64,000 bases of DNA from DASWDH01 sp035318505 (GCA_035318505.1 DATHEQ010000374.1:4421-68420), one strand, 5' to 3'; positions 10,184-19,693 are shown, counted from the first letter of the stretch. Made by a program: numbers and translations. The notes: generated from the sequence alone by a model not told the origin.

Positions 10184-10234
10184 GGGCGGGCGGTCCGTTA
10201 TCGCGTTCCCCGGGCGGGCGGTCCGTTATCGCGT
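10180..10234. repeat. Tandem direct repeat, 27 bp x 2
   Basis: Two identical 27-bp copies, at 10180-10206 and 10208-10234, with a 28-bp period. Each begins CCCCGGGCGGGCGGTCCG and ends TTATCGCGT. The first copy overlaps the last bases of inverted repeat 3. Confidence 0.9.
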
Positions 10235-10260
10235 AGATGCCGAAGAGCGCGGCGCCGCGA

Positions 10261-11733
10261 TCAGGTGTTGCCGCCCGGATGGGTGCGGCGATGGCGGTAC
10301 TCCCGATAGGCCTCGGTGAACTCGGGACCGAAGATGTGAGAAAAAGCCTGCTTCTCTTCCGAAAGCTGCTCGAAGCGCTCGCGGTACACTTCCCAAACCG
10401 CTTTGTAGCGCCCCATCGACAAATGGAGCCCGAGCGGCCCACGCGGCTCGCGCGCGTCGAGCAGCTTTTCGATGTTGTCGGGCGATAGCTCGTCGAGCAG
10501 CGCACGCACACCCTGCATGACGCCGTCGAGGAGCGCCACTTGATGGATCATCAAGTCCGCGAAAATCCCTTCGATGGCTTTGGGAGCGTCGAACGACGGC
10601 TCGCGCCAATGCAAGAGCGCCATCGCCACCGCGCCCGGATGCTTGGCCGATTCGATGGCCATGTAGCCGCGCGATCGGTTCACGCTCCGCTGCATGGCCG
10701 CCCGCTGCAGATCCATCTGCGAGACGAACTGCGCGTATCCCTCGCGCAGCGGGATGAAACAACGGCAAAACACCTCGACGGTGTCATGGAGCTTCGTGAT
10801 GAGCCGCGCGACGTCGCCCGTCGTTTCGAGCGGCACGCCGGGCACGAGCGACGACGTGAGCTCGCGCAAGCCCTGCAGCGCCAGCGCTTCCAAACTGAGC
10901 GCAATATGGCCGGTGCCGGCGAACCCCGCTGGTGACCCCCCCGGTGCAGCCGGAGCCGCGGGCGAAGCTCCGTAAGGTGGATAGGGCTGTGCACCGTAGC
11001 CCGGTGGAGGAGCGGAAGGTTGCCCGTAAGGTGCGTAGCCGGCAGGACCGTAAGGGGGCGGGCCGGGTGACGCCGCGTGCCCGGGCGGCGTGTAGCCCGG
11101 CGGACCGTTCATCGGCGGCGCGCTCGCTCGCCCTCGCGAAGGGTCGAGGGACGGAAGCGACCCCATGTTGGGCAGCGAAGGGAGCCCGCCGGATCCCCCG
11201 CCACCGGCTGCGCCGCCTGGATAGGGCACGAAGTTCGGTGGGCCGCCGGGCGCGAACGGGGGTGGCGACGACGCGTTCGGTGTGCCCGAGGCAAACGATG
11301 GCACCGACAGGTTCGGCGGTGTTCCGAGGCCTACGTCGAGCATGCGCCCGAGCACATTCGGCCCCATCGAGCGCGGATCGCGTGGAAAGTCCGAATCGGA
11401 CTCGGTGAACTCGAGCTTCACCCGCAGAAACGGTCCCACGAAAAACTCGTAGTCATAGGCGGCGAGATCGACCGACGCTTGCGACGCAACGCGCGTCGGC
11501 GCGCCGGTCCGCGACGTTCGCACGAAGATGCCATTCTTACTGTTGAGATCCCGCACCGAAATGCGCCCGCTCACCTCTTCGATGATGGCGTGAAAATCGG
11601 AAATGAAATTCTGGCTGACTTGACAGTCGTTGAGCGGATTGCGGCCGATGCGGATGGGCAACGCAGGAGCCCGCCGTTCGCCCACGGGCGTGTTGTCGAG
11701 CGTTTGAAGATACAGAATGAATCCGCGAGGCAC
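10261..11733 (-). CDS. tagH: T6SS-associated FHA-domain protein TagH
   Basis: The 490-residue protein has an N-terminal FHA domain (about residues 20-110) with the expected IRIGRNPLNDCQVS and DLNSKNGIFV elements, which bind phosphothreonine. A long Gly/Pro/Ala-rich linker follows (about residues 140-270), then the helical C-terminal domain typical of T6SS FHA proteins (ending FSHIFGPEFTEAYREYRH). In characterised systems such proteins are phosphorylated by a PpkA-type kinase and promote assembly. It is the last gene of the tssJKLM-tagF-tagH operon. The GTG at 11733 is the only plausible start. No PpkA/PppA genes sit in the operon. Confidence 0.9.
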   Translation of the reverse strand: MPRGFILYLQTLDNTPVGERRAPALPIRIGRNPLNDCQVSQNFISDFHAIIEEVSGRISVRDLNSKNGIFVRTSRTGAPTRVASQASVDLAAYDYEFFVGPFLRVKLEFTESDSDFPRDPRSMGPNVLGRMLDVGLGTPPNLSVPSFASGTPNASSPPPFAPGGPPNFVPYPGGAAGGGGSGGLPSLPNMGSLPSLDPSRGRASAPPMNGPPGYTPPGHAASPGPPPYGPAGYAPYGQPSAPPPGYGAQPYPPYGASPAAPAAPGGSPAGFAGTGHIALSLEALALQGLRELTSSLVPGVPLETTGDVARLITKLHDTVEVFCRCFIPLREGYAQFVSQMDLQRAAMQRSVNRSRGYMAIESAKHPGAVAMALLHWREPSFDAPKAIEGIFADLMIHQVALLDGVMQGVRALLDELSPDNIEKLLDAREPRGPLGLHLSMGRYKAVWEVYRERFEQLSEEKQAFSHIFGPEFTEAYREYRHRRTHPGGNT

Positions 11734-11770
11734 TCATTCGATACTAGCACTACGCGGGGGCCTCTCGCGG

Positions 11771-12739
11771 CTACAGCGCGCCCGCCGCGGCGACCAGCTC
11801 GGCGACGCGGCAGTCAGCGCCGAAGCACCGGGCCAAGGCGGGGGCGAGCTCGGGAATCGCACCGAGCTGCTCGTTCGAGAGCGGCGCGGTGAGGTCGCAA
11901 AGCTCAGCGTGCTCGGACCCGGGGGTCCAAAGATCGGCGAGGGTACGGCGCGGCGCATCGCCGAGGTGAAGGAGCATGGTCCCCGCGGCACCATCGTGGG
12001 ACCAGAAAAAGCTGGGGATGGTGGAGCGCCATGCCGCCGCCCGCCGAACGAGGTCGACCCAGAAGCACACCGCCGCGCCCCCCGCGGCTCCGAGCGGCAA
12101 GCGCAGGGTGAGCGGCGTACGCGGGCGCTCCGTGCCGCGCAGAGGTCGAACCGCTTCGACCACGAAGCGCACCGTTCCGGCCGCAATCGCCGTCCCTCCG
12201 GCGCCATACACGAGCGTGCACAGGTCGCCGAGCGGCAGGGAAGCGGCCCATTCCGTATAAGCGGCGCCGGCCTGCGCCTCGTCGAGCCCCCACGCGAATT
12301 CGGTGGGGGCGATGCTTGCCGCTCGTTCGATGGAGCCTGCCGCTTGCACCGCGACGGCCACCTCGCTCGCCAGCTGCCAAAAATCTTCGAGAACGAGCGG
12401 AAGGATCTCGGGCCGAGCGCCCATCGCGTCGCCCGCCGCCGGCAAAGGCGCCGCGACGATCAGGGGAAAGCTTCGCCCGGCGCTGTCCCAACTGGCGACG
12501 ATCGCGCCCCCGAGGACGCCTTGTCCCTTCTTGGGACGAAAGACGAAAGCGTTCACGCCGCCCGCTTGCGAGGCTGCGGAAAAAGCTGCCGCTCGGTGCA
12601 ACGCCGCCCATTCGACATTGTCCGTCAGCCAAGCATCGAAGCTCGTCAGCGGTTCGCCGTCCCAATGCATCTTGATGTACTCGGCGCGCCACGGCGCTTT
12701 GCCGAAGACGCCCATCGCCGTGCGGCGAAGGTCGGTCAC
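11771..12739 (-). CDS. tagF: T6SS-associated protein TagF
   Basis: The 322-residue product carries the TagF opening (GVFGKAPWRAEYIKM) and a SFDAWLTDNVEW segment typical of this cytoplasmic family. In Pseudomonas, TagF represses T6SS assembly post-translationally, acting against threonine phosphorylation and on the FHA protein; the neighbouring tagH fits that logic. The GTG start at 12739 overlaps the tssM stop (GTGA) and has a GAGGG-like ribosome site; an ATG at 12715 is a possible alternative. The protein is longer than single-domain TagF homologues, leaving a C-terminal half (after about residue 160) that is less familiar to me. Confidence 0.85.
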   Translation of the reverse strand: MTDLRRTAMGVFGKAPWRAEYIKMHWDGEPLTSFDAWLTDNVEWAALHRAAAFSAASQAGGVNAFVFRPKKGQGVLGGAIVASWDSAGRSFPLIVAAPLPAAGDAMGARPEILPLVLEDFWQLASEVAVAVQAAGSIERAASIAPTEFAWGLDEAQAGAAYTEWAASLPLGDLCTLVYGAGGTAIAAGTVRFVVEAVRPLRGTERPRTPLTLRLPLGAAGGAAVCFWVDLVRRAAAWRSTIPSFFWSHDGAAGTMLLHLGDAPRRTLADLWTPGSEHAELCDLTAPLSNEQLGAIPELAPALARCFGADCRVAELVAAAGAL

Positions 12740-15700
12740 CGGCCGTGCCCTCGGCGCGGTCGCGCGTTCTCGGTCGGAGCGGGAGAGCCTTCTTGCAACA
12801 CTTCGGCGGGGCACTTGAGCCGCCGGAAAAAGTCGGCATGAAACGGGTGCACGGCTTTGGCGGGGCGAAAATCGACGGGCACCGCTGCCAGCCCCGGCCT
12901 CGTCAAGCTGAAGTTCGCCACGAGAGATCCATCGGCGCCGGCCGCTTTCAGCCCTCCGCTCGCGGCGAGGAGCCGGAAGAATCCGAAGTCGCCGCTGCGC
13001 GCCGTCTCGTCGGTAAAGCCGGCGCCTTTGACTTGGATCGAAGCGGCCTTGGGCGTCCCTTTGCCGGGCCATTGGGCGCCGACCCAGCGCTCGGGCTCGT
13101 TGCGATAGACCGTGGCCTGTCCGTCGACGCGGAACGTGATCTCGCTGACCTGCGCGCCTACCGAGTGCATCCGCAGGCCGAACGACACGAGCGGTTCGGG
13201 CGCCGTCCCGTAGAGGGCGTCGGAGATCTCGGCAGCATGACTCAAGCAGCGCAGGAAATCGGGACGAAAAGACCCTGCTTCGACCGTCGCCTTCAGCGCA
13301 AACGCGTTGCCTGTTCGATCGAGGTACTCGGTCAGGTTCTTGTCGTAGAATTTCCACAGCGCGCCCCCCGTGGGGCGAAAAAAATCGGAAAATTCGGCGA
13401 GCGAGACTTCTTCGCCGGCGCCATCGGCAAAGGGATAGCGCGGAGCGAGCTTACCGCTCCAGAGCTCGTAGACTTCCTTTTGCCACTTCTCTTGAAGAAT
13501 GGCGTTGCCGGTGGTGATGACGCCTTGCCGGCCGCCGCGGATCGGATTCATGAGAAGCGGCTCGAGCAAGAGGCGCGTCCCCGCGTCGACGCCGTTGAGC
13601 AGTCGCTCCACGCCGGCCGCCGTGCGCGCGAGCTCGGATTGAAATTCGGTGGTCGCCTGGGACTTCGATTCGGCGAGCTGCCGCAGGGCGATGGCGAGGT
13701 TGCTCACCTGTCCGAGGTATTGAGAAAGTCCGGTCGACGCGATATCCGCTTTGCCCCCGCCACCATCACCGGAGCCAAAGCGCAGAAGCGATTTGAAATA
13801 GCGTTCTACCGGAGACACCTTGCGCTCGCCGGGCGCTTCGGCGTCTTTGCCCATGACTTTGTCGGAGGCCGCGGTGGCAAAGTCTTTGCCTTTGTCGAGT
13901 AGTTTCCCCGCCAAGGTCGGCGGCTCCATGTCGAGGCGGACATTCTCGGAGATGGCGCGAAAGAGCCGCGTGTACGGCCCTTCCGTTTCCGATAGCGCGG
14001 TGAGCTCTTCGATGGCCGTTCTGATCTCGCTCGGCGTCTGCACCACGATGCCGCCGAGAAAATCCGACCAGGCCTGCTCGTAGCGGCGATAGTACATTTC
14101 GCGCAGCTGCTCGGTGCTCATCCGCTGTGCCTCGTCGGCGTCGCGCATGACGCCGCCGATGACCCACGGCTCGATGACGAGACGGGGAGTCGAGCCCTCG
14201 AGCAAGCCCCGGATCTTGTCCCAACCCGCCGCCGTGTACGCGCCCGGCACTTCGACGTCGCGGCTGCGTGCCCCGATGAACTGGTCGGCGGGGCCGTAGA
14301 AAATCTTTTCCGGCCGGATGGGCGCAACTCCTTCCGCGCTGCTCAAGAGCCAGCCGTACTGCAGCTCGACGAAGGGAAGGCGCGAGAGCCGGCTGCGAGC
14401 GCGGCCGAGGATCGATTCGTCGCTCGCCCAGACCCAGGTGCGATCGGCGGCCAGGCTCTCGACGTAAAATCGCGACGGAGCGACGAGCTTCTCGGCCGCC
14501 ACCTCACCCTCCCCGCGCAAGGCACGCGCCCATTTGTCGGCGAGGTGACTCGTCGCCCAATCGACGTCGAGATGGTCGGGCGACGCCATCATCACGTAGA
14601 GCTTCAGCGTTTCGTAGGAAGTTTGAAAGCTGTCGGCGTCGGCGCGCGTCGATTCGCCGATCGCGCGCACGTCGTCGCGAATCTGCTTCTTCACCGCTCC
14701 ATCGACGATCTCACGCACACGCGATGCGTAGAGCGCGCGCACCGGCTCGTAGAGCGGCGCCGCGGCCGATGAGCCGACGAACCCGGGCAGGCGAAAGCCG
14801 GATCTTGCTTGCTCCAGAATTTTCATTCGTTCCGAAAGGACGCCGAGCGCTTCTGTGACCGCGGCCGACCCGCGCCCTTTGGCCTTTTCGAGCCGCGTGA
14901 CTTCGTCGACGTCGCGCGCGGTGGCGCGCACGAGATCGCTGTCGTTCAGGTAGGTGATGGCCGCGGGCAAAACCAGCATCATGGTGAGAAACAGCGCCCC
15001 GGCGCCGTACAGGATCTGTCGGCGGGCGTAGCGCTGGAGGAGGCTCGTCGACCGCACCGCCAAGTGGCGATCGGGGAAAACGATATTGCGAAAGAGATCG
15101 GTCACGAAATAGCTGACCGATTGCCCTTGCGGCATCTGCCCGAGCGCCGGAAGCGGTCCCAAATCGAAACCGCGCGCCATGCTGGCGAGCACCCGGTCCA
15201 TGGGGCGTCCCACCTGAGTTCCGCTGGTGAAGTAAAAACCGCGCAAGATGGGCGTCTCTTGGTACGGGTTCGGCTGCACCAGCTGCTCGATGAAATGGGC
15301 GATCGGCGCGCGCAGAGCCGCGAGCTCGATGGGGAATTGAAGCACGCGCGCGCGCACTTCGGGCAAGGGCTCGCGCGCCAGGCGCTCGATCATGCGCGCG
15401 TGAAGCGTTTTGACGAGCACGTCGAACTCGGCATCGCAGGCCCGCGCGGCGTCGGAAAGCCGCTCGTCATCCATCAAAAAGGTTGCGCCCCAGGGCTGCC
15501 CGCGCTGCTGTTTGCCGAGGTCGCCGAAGAACTCCGCGAAACCGGCAACGAGGTCGGCTTTGGTGAACATCACGTAGATGGGAACGACCATCTCGAGGCG
15601 GGCCGTGATCTCGTCGATGCGGCTGCGCAGCTTGGCGGCGAGGTCCTCGAGCTGGGCATCACTGGCGCCGGCGAGATCGGCGGTGCTGAGCGCGACGATG

Positions 15701-16305
15701 ACGCCGTCGAGCGGCCTTTCCGAGCGAAAACGCTTGATGGTCTCGAGAAAGGCGATCCACTCCTCGCGATCGTCGTCGTCGGTCGCGAAGCGTCCGGCGG
15801 TGTCGAGCAAGATGGCCTCTTGCGAGAACCACCAGTCGCAGTTGCGCGTGCCCGCCGTCCCTTTGATTTTTGGGGTGTTCGCGACCGGCGAGCTGAAGGC
15901 GAGCCCCGATTGCTCGAGCGCGGTGGTCTTGCCGGCGGCGGGCGGCCCTACGATGACGTACCAAGGCAGGGCGTAGAGCGCGGTCTTGCCCCCTTTTTTG
16001 GCCAGCTTGCTGCGCTTCAACGCCTCGATGGCCTGCTTCATGTTGGCCTGCAGCGCGAGCACTTCCGGGCGGCGATCGGGGCGCGCCTGGTCGGCGTGTT
16101 GGGCGGCCTGGCGCATGAGCTCGCGCTCGAGAGCGGAGGCGCGCGCTACGGCGCGCAAGCGGCGAAACACGAGCACGCCGATGATGATGAGGATGGCGAG
16201 CGTGGTGGCGACCAGACCTACCCACCACGGCAACGGCAAGAGCAGCACCGTGAGCCAGCTGCCCGCGACGAGAAAGATGGAGAAAAGAATGGCGGCGAGC
16301 AGCAC
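12736..16305 (-). CDS. tssM: T6SS inner-membrane core protein TssM (IcmF family)
   Basis: This protein of about 1189 residues has two N-terminal membrane helices (residues about 2-45), a cytoplasmic NTPase-like domain with Walker A GPPAAGKTT near residue 123, a third helix near residue 435, and a long periplasmic part that in the family contacts TssJ. With TssL and TssJ it forms the trans-envelope complex. The frame stays open to 16401, but that would overlap tssL; the GTG at 16305 starts directly before the first helix, with GAGAAG just upstream. Length matches the family (1100-1200). It is co-transcribed with tssL (13-bp gap) and overlaps tagF. Confidence 0.95.
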   Translation of the reverse strand: MLLAAILFSIFLVAGSWLTVLLLPLPWWVGLVATTLAILIIIGVLVFRRLRAVARASALERELMRQAAQHADQARPDRRPEVLALQANMKQAIEALKRSKLAKKGGKTALYALPWYVIVGPPAAGKTTALEQSGLAFSSPVANTPKIKGTAGTRNCDWWFSQEAILLDTAGRFATDDDDREEWIAFLETIKRFRSERPLDGVIVALSTADLAGASDAQLEDLAAKLRSRIDEITARLEMVVPIYVMFTKADLVAGFAEFFGDLGKQQRGQPWGATFLMDDERLSDAARACDAEFDVLVKTLHARMIERLAREPLPEVRARVLQFPIELAALRAPIAHFIEQLVQPNPYQETPILRGFYFTSGTQVGRPMDRVLASMARGFDLGPLPALGQMPQGQSVSYFVTDLFRNIVFPDRHLAVRSTSLLQRYARRQILYGAGALFLTMMLVLPAAITYLNDSDLVRATARDVDEVTRLEKAKGRGSAAVTEALGVLSERMKILEQARSGFRLPGFVGSSAAAPLYEPVRALYASRVREIVDGAVKKQIRDDVRAIGESTRADADSFQTSYETLKLYVMMASPDHLDVDWATSHLADKWARALRGEGEVAAEKLVAPSRFYVESLAADRTWVWASDESILGRARSRLSRLPFVELQYGWLLSSAEGVAPIRPEKIFYGPADQFIGARSRDVEVPGAYTAAGWDKIRGLLEGSTPRLVIEPWVIGGVMRDADEAQRMSTEQLREMYYRRYEQAWSDFLGGIVVQTPSEIRTAIEELTALSETEGPYTRLFRAISENVRLDMEPPTLAGKLLDKGKDFATAASDKVMGKDAEAPGERKVSPVERYFKSLLRFGSGDGGGGKADIASTGLSQYLGQVSNLAIALRQLAESKSQATTEFQSELARTAAGVERLLNGVDAGTRLLLEPLLMNPIRGGRQGVITTGNAILQEKWQKEVYELWSGKLAPRYPFADGAGEEVSLAEFSDFFRPTGGALWKFYDKNLTEYLDRTGNAFALKATVEAGSFRPDFLRCLSHAAEISDALYGTAPEPLVSFGLRMHSVGAQVSEITFRVDGQATVYRNEPERWVGAQWPGKGTPKAASIQVKGAGFTDETARSGDFGFFRLLAASGGLKAAGADGSLVANFSLTRPGLAAVPVDFRPAKAVHPFHADFFRRLKCPAEVLQEGSPAPTENARPRRGHGR

Positions 16306-16318
16306 GGTCTTCTCGCGT

Positions 16319-16996
16319 TCAGTGCGCCGGGGGGGCGGTCTTGGCGGGCATGGCTTGAACGGCGTCGCGAATGCTGGTGGAAAGCGACACGCGCAGCCCA
16401 ATGAGCGTGGCCAGCACGACGACGGTGCATCCCGCGATGAGACCGATGAGCGCGCCGCGGTTGCCGCGCGCCTCGCGCGCGCGATCGCGCGGCAACGCGC
16501 TCGGGCTCAATTTGGCGGCCGAGGGCAAGCGCTGCACGATGCGCTCGCGCGCCGCGTCGGTGAAGCTCGCGAGCGCCGCCGCGTTGCCGCTCAAACCGAA
16601 GGCGCCGCGGAAACCGAGCGCCAGGCAGAGGTAATAGATCTCGAGGGCGCCTTCGTGGCCCCCGTGGTTCAAGAGAGCGCGCAGCCGACCGAAGAAGTTT
16701 TCTCCGGCCGTGACCTCCCGATAGAGGGTCAATTGCAACGGCTGGTTCATCCATTCCACCCGGCCGGGCCAGCTCGATTTCAAGATCTGCTCGTCGATGA
16801 AGGCGACCAGGGCGTAGCGTGCCTCGGCGATTTCTGCTTCCGGCACCCGCGCCTCTCGCGCCGCGCCGACCATGCGATCGAGAACGTCGATGATGCGCTG
16901 GCGCAAATCGTGCGGAGCGGGGAGAGCGCTCGCCACGGGGAGCTGGGTGGCGAGGATCAGCGCGGGAGCGGACGGCCAGTAGATCGCGTCGCTCAT
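16319..16996 (-). CDS. tssL: T6SS inner-membrane protein TssL (DotU/IcmH family)
   Basis: The 225-residue protein is mostly a cytoplasmic helical domain with family features (EARYALVAFIDEQILKSSW near residue 60, YREVTAGENFFGRL near residue 90, EIYYLCLALGFRGAFG near residue 120). A single C-terminal membrane helix (residues about 183-203) is followed by a short periplasmic tail. It lacks the OmpA-like peptidoglycan-binding extension seen in some TssL proteins, so wall anchoring must come from another factor. It would recruit the baseplate to TssM. ATG at 16996 lies 7 bases after the tssK stop. Confidence 0.95.
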   Translation of the reverse strand: MSDAIYWPSAPALILATQLPVASALPAPHDLRQRIIDVLDRMVGAAREARVPEAEIAEARYALVAFIDEQILKSSWPGRVEWMNQPLQLTLYREVTAGENFFGRLRALLNHGGHEGALEIYYLCLALGFRGAFGLSGNAAALASFTDAARERIVQRLPSAAKLSPSALPRDRAREARGNRGALIGLIAGCTVVVLATLIGLRVSLSTSIRDAVQAMPAKTAPPAH

Positions 16997-17003
16997 CGCT
17001 CGC

Positions 17004-18365
17004 TCAACGAAGATGCGCCGGATCGACGACGTAAATCGAAACGGTCGCCTCGCGCCAGTCCGGCTCGTTGGGCATATAGAGCGCGATGGTGAACGTCTTG
17101 GTGATCTCTTCCCAGAACGGACCTTCGCGCCGCACCCGGAAGAACAAGATGCCCGGCTTTACCGGGAGCGCCCCCGACGGCGTCCATTCGATCTCGACGC
17201 GCACGCCGTGCCGGGCTTGCTTCACCACGTCGTAGATGTGGTTCCACCCCGCCATCTTCATGACGGCGGGAAACCGTTCGCGTACGAGCGCATCGGCGAG
17301 ACTCGCCTTTACCGCGACGAAGAACTCGTGCGACAGGAGCTTGGGATCGGGCACCTTGCCGATGAACATTCCGTCGGCGCGATGCTCGAGCGGAATCTCG
17401 GTGTAGTGCTGCTCGATACTGCCCGAGAGGAGCGAGAGCACGCGGGCGAACATCACCTCGAAAGCATCGCCGAGCTCGAGGTAGTTGAACTTGGGCAGGC
17501 TTCCGGGATCGGCGTCGGCGGCAAAGCTCGACAGCTGTCCGATGAGACCAGCCAAGAGCAGGTACGCCTCTTCCGGATGAACGCGCGGCGTTTCCAGCAA
17601 ATGCGTGAGCAGGGGAATGGCGCCGTTCAGCGTGTGAAGAAGCCAGAATTTACGCGTATCGGTGGCGTGGAAATCGACGCTGCCCGTCTGGCGCTGTTTG
17701 CGCTCTTGCACGAGCTGCCGCTGTCGCGCCGTGATCGCGGAAAGGACGCGGTGAAGCCCGCTGTGAAGAAAGGGAGCCGCGCTCAAGTGGAGGACGGGCG
17801 GCACGTAGTTGTCGCGCACCATGGGTTGCCCATTGGCGCGACGCACGAGCTCCGCCAGACGAATGGTGGCGAAACCGTCGTGCCGCTCGTTGCCGAAGAA
17901 GATCCGCACGTTGGGGCGCGCCGTCTCGACCTCTTGCGGCGAGCCTCCCGCGTTGACGTCGGAGGCGGTGCGCGCCGCGCGCGTGTAACGTCGCCCTGCC
18001 GTGTCTTCGCCCGCCGCGACGTTGCCCGCCGCGTCACTTTCGTGGGCGAGCGCCACGAAGATATCGAGCTTGGCGGCATCGGCGGCAAAATGCGCTTCGA
18101 AGGGGCGGGGCGCGGGGGCCGGCTCATCCGTCCCCTCGCCGCAGCGAACGCATTCGCCGTCGGGCCAAATGGCCGCGAAACGCTTGAGGCGGAAGTTGCC
18201 CGACACGAGGGCCTGTTCATCGATTTCGAGGTCGGTGATCCCCCAGCTGTAATGAACGACCGCCGACAGCCGATCGCGCAGCAAGGCCTCGTGGTACCGA
18301 TCCTGCTGCTGGAAATGGTGCTGGCTGATGAGGAGCCCTTCGGTCCAAATGGGCTTGTTCGGCAT
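17004..18365 (-). CDS. tssK: T6SS baseplate protein TssK
   Basis: The 453-residue protein starts MPNKPIWTEGLLISQHHFQQQDRYHE, the near-invariant TssK N-terminus (W-x-EG-x-x-x-x-PQHFQ type). It links the TssEFG wedge to the TssJLM membrane complex in the cytoplasm. A hydrophilic insertion around residues 120-155 (rich in A, G and T) looks like a variable loop. The ATG at 18365 follows the tssJ stop by one base, so translation is coupled; the longer open frame to 18581 would overlap tssJ and is rejected. Length is normal for the family. Confidence 0.95.
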   Translation of the reverse strand: MPNKPIWTEGLLISQHHFQQQDRYHEALLRDRLSAVVHYSWGITDLEIDEQALVSGNFRLKRFAAIWPDGECVRCGEGTDEPAPAPRPFEAHFAADAAKLDIFVALAHESDAAGNVAAGEDTAGRRYTRAARTASDVNAGGSPQEVETARPNVRIFFGNERHDGFATIRLAELVRRANGQPMVRDNYVPPVLHLSAAPFLHSGLHRVLSAITARQRQLVQERKQRQTGSVDFHATDTRKFWLLHTLNGAIPLLTHLLETPRVHPEEAYLLLAGLIGQLSSFAADADPGSLPKFNYLELGDAFEVMFARVLSLLSGSIEQHYTEIPLEHRADGMFIGKVPDPKLLSHEFFVAVKASLADALVRERFPAVMKMAGWNHIYDVVKQARHGVRVEIEWTPSGALPVKPGILFFRVRREGPFWEEITKTFTIALYMPNEPDWREATVSIYVVDPAHLR

Positions 18366-18366
18366 C

Positions 18367-18969
18367 TCAGTTGCCCTTCGCGCCTTCTCTTCCACGATCG
18401 GAGGGCGGCGGCTCGGCCGAGGGGGTTTCCCCTCCCCGCCCCTGCCCGTCCTCGATTTGCATACGGTCCACCCACACCGATAGATGCGGTTCGCTCGGTG
18501 GGCAGGGGCCCTCTTCTTTGGGCGCCGCGAGCTCGTAGGTGAGAAACCAGCTCTTGCCTTGAGGCTCGCGAAAGAGCGCAACCGCGGCGAGGTTCTGTGC
18601 CTCGGGGCTGCGCGTCACCTTGACGGATTTCGTCTCACCCGGAAAAAGCGTGTACTCGTCGACCTTGACGAGGTCCGTCGCCAGAGTGGCGGCGTCGTTT
18701 TGCCAAACATCCTCGAACTTTGCGCTTTGGAGACGCGCGTCGCTCTTCAGCTGATAGAGGCGAACCTGCACGGGGCGGCCCTGACCCGCGCTGGCATTGA
18801 CGCGATCGCTGGCGATGATCGTCAAAACGGGGTTCGGCAGCGTACACGCGGCTTGCGGTTCTTTGGCGGCGGGCGCGCGCGACGAGCAGCTCACCGGCCA
18901 GGCCCCGAGCACGAGCAGCGCCACGAACGTGGGCAGACTTAACAGTTGAGCCCTTACTCCGCGTTCCAT
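18367..18969 (-). CDS. tssJ: T6SS outer-membrane lipoprotein TssJ
   Basis: The 200-residue product has a lipoprotein-type signal ending LGAWPVSCSS, then a beta-sandwich pattern with the TssJ hallmarks of PVQVRLYQLKSDARLQSA near residue 65 and TLFPGETKSVKV near residue 106. TssJ anchors the periplasmic part of TssM to the outer membrane. The C-terminal ~25 residues are a low-complexity Pro/Glu/Gly tail not usual in the family. It is the first gene of the minus-strand T6SS operon, and its promoter would lie in the 238-bp region shared with the divergent hcp gene. Confidence 0.92.
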   Translation of the reverse strand: MERGVRAQLLSLPTFVALLVLGAWPVSCSSRAPAAKEPQAACTLPNPVLTIIASDRVNASAGQGRPVQVRLYQLKSDARLQSAKFEDVWQNDAATLATDLVKVDEYTLFPGETKSVKVTRSPEAQNLAAVALFREPQGKSWFLTYELAAPKEEGPCPPSEPHLSVWVDRMQIEDGQGRGGETPSAEPPPSDRGREGAKGN

Positions 18970-19207
18970 CGACGCCTAGCTTATACACCGATCGAGATCG
19001 ACTGCCGTCAAAGACTGAAGCTTTACAACCGAGCATCGTTCCTTGACCGAACGGCGTCTTCATTCTACGAACGAAAGTGATCACGCAAAGGCATCTTACG
19101 TCGCCAGGTCGGTTGCGTAAGGCGCATGGTTGTGGGTCTACTTCGACCAAGTTCTTCGACCCAAGGTGCCGGCGTGCTGGCGGTGCCTCTTTCCAAAGGA
19201 GTGAGCA
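18970..19207. promoter_or_regulatory. Divergent control region between tssJ and hcp
   Basis: The 238 bases must hold the promoters of the tssJKLM-tagFH operon and of hcp. A TGGGTC/GACCCA inverted repeat (arms 19133-19138 and 19158-19163) lies 45-75 bases before hcp. I found no convincing sigma-54 -24/-12 element: the nearest look-alike, TGGCGGTGCCTCTTT, is poor. Confidence 0.4.
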
Positions 19208-19693
19208 ATGGCCGTCGACATGTTCATCAAGATTGGCGACGTTAAGGGCGAATCCACCGACGACAAGCACAAGGGTGAGATCGACGTGCTGTCGTGGAGC
19301 TGGGGCGCCTCACAGGCGGGTACGTCGGGCATCGGCGGCGGCGGCGGCGCGGGCAAAGTCCAGCTGCAGGACCTGACGATCACGAAGTACATCGACAAGG
19401 GTAGCCCCACACTTTTCAAAATGTGCTGCGACGGCACCCACATCGCGAGCAGCATTCTCACGGTGCGCAAAGCCGGCGGCAGCGCGCTCGAGTACCTCAA
19501 GATCACGCTCGACACGGCCATCGTGACTTCGATCACGACCGGCGGTAGCGGCGGCCAAGACAGGCTCACCGAGAACATCACGCTCAACTTCGCCAAGATC
19601 AAAATGGAGTACACGCCCCAGACTGGCAAAGGCGCGGGCGAGGCCAGCGTCACCCAGGGCTGGGACGTCGCGGCCAACAAGGCGTGGCAGTAA
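19208..19693 (+). CDS. hcp: T6SS tube protein Hcp (TssD)
   Basis: The 161-residue protein starts MAVDMFIKIGDVKGESTD and contains IDVLSWSWGASQ, the typical Hcp beta-barrel opening. Hcp hexamers stack into the inner tube that is propelled by sheath contraction, and they are also secreted. A Gly-rich loop (residues about 38-50) lies between strands, as in the long-loop Hcp type. The ribosome site AAAGGAG lies seven bases before the ATG, matching high expression. It is the only plus-strand gene between the two Tss operons and converges with the transglycosylase gene ten bases downstream. Confidence 0.95.
   Translation: MAVDMFIKIGDVKGESTDDKHKGEIDVLSWSWGASQAGTSGIGGGGGAGKVQLQDLTITKYIDKGSPTLFKMCCDGTHIASSILTVRKAGGSALEYLKITLDTAIVTSITTGGSGGQDRLTENITLNFAKIKMEYTPQTGKGAGEASVTQGWDVAANKAWQ

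Larger units (their letters stand above)
9400..10260. other. Repeat-rich non-coding island
   Basis: About 860 bases lie between the PAP2-like gene and tagH with no convincing gene. It contains three chained inverted repeats and one tandem direct repeat, listed separately. A core at about 9793-10028 looks lower in GC than its surroundings. A 70-codon minus-strand frame (9781-9993, GTG start) fills that core but has no ribosome site and no recognisable family. Confidence 0.7.

Noticed and set aside
14809..16404. Plus-strand frame of 531 codons opposite tssM
   Set aside because: Shadow frame; tssM with its Walker motif and helices is the real gene.
19133..19207. Possible sigma-54 promoter before hcp
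   Set aside because: TGGCGGTGCCTCTTT lacks the GC dinucleotide at the right spacing; not supported.
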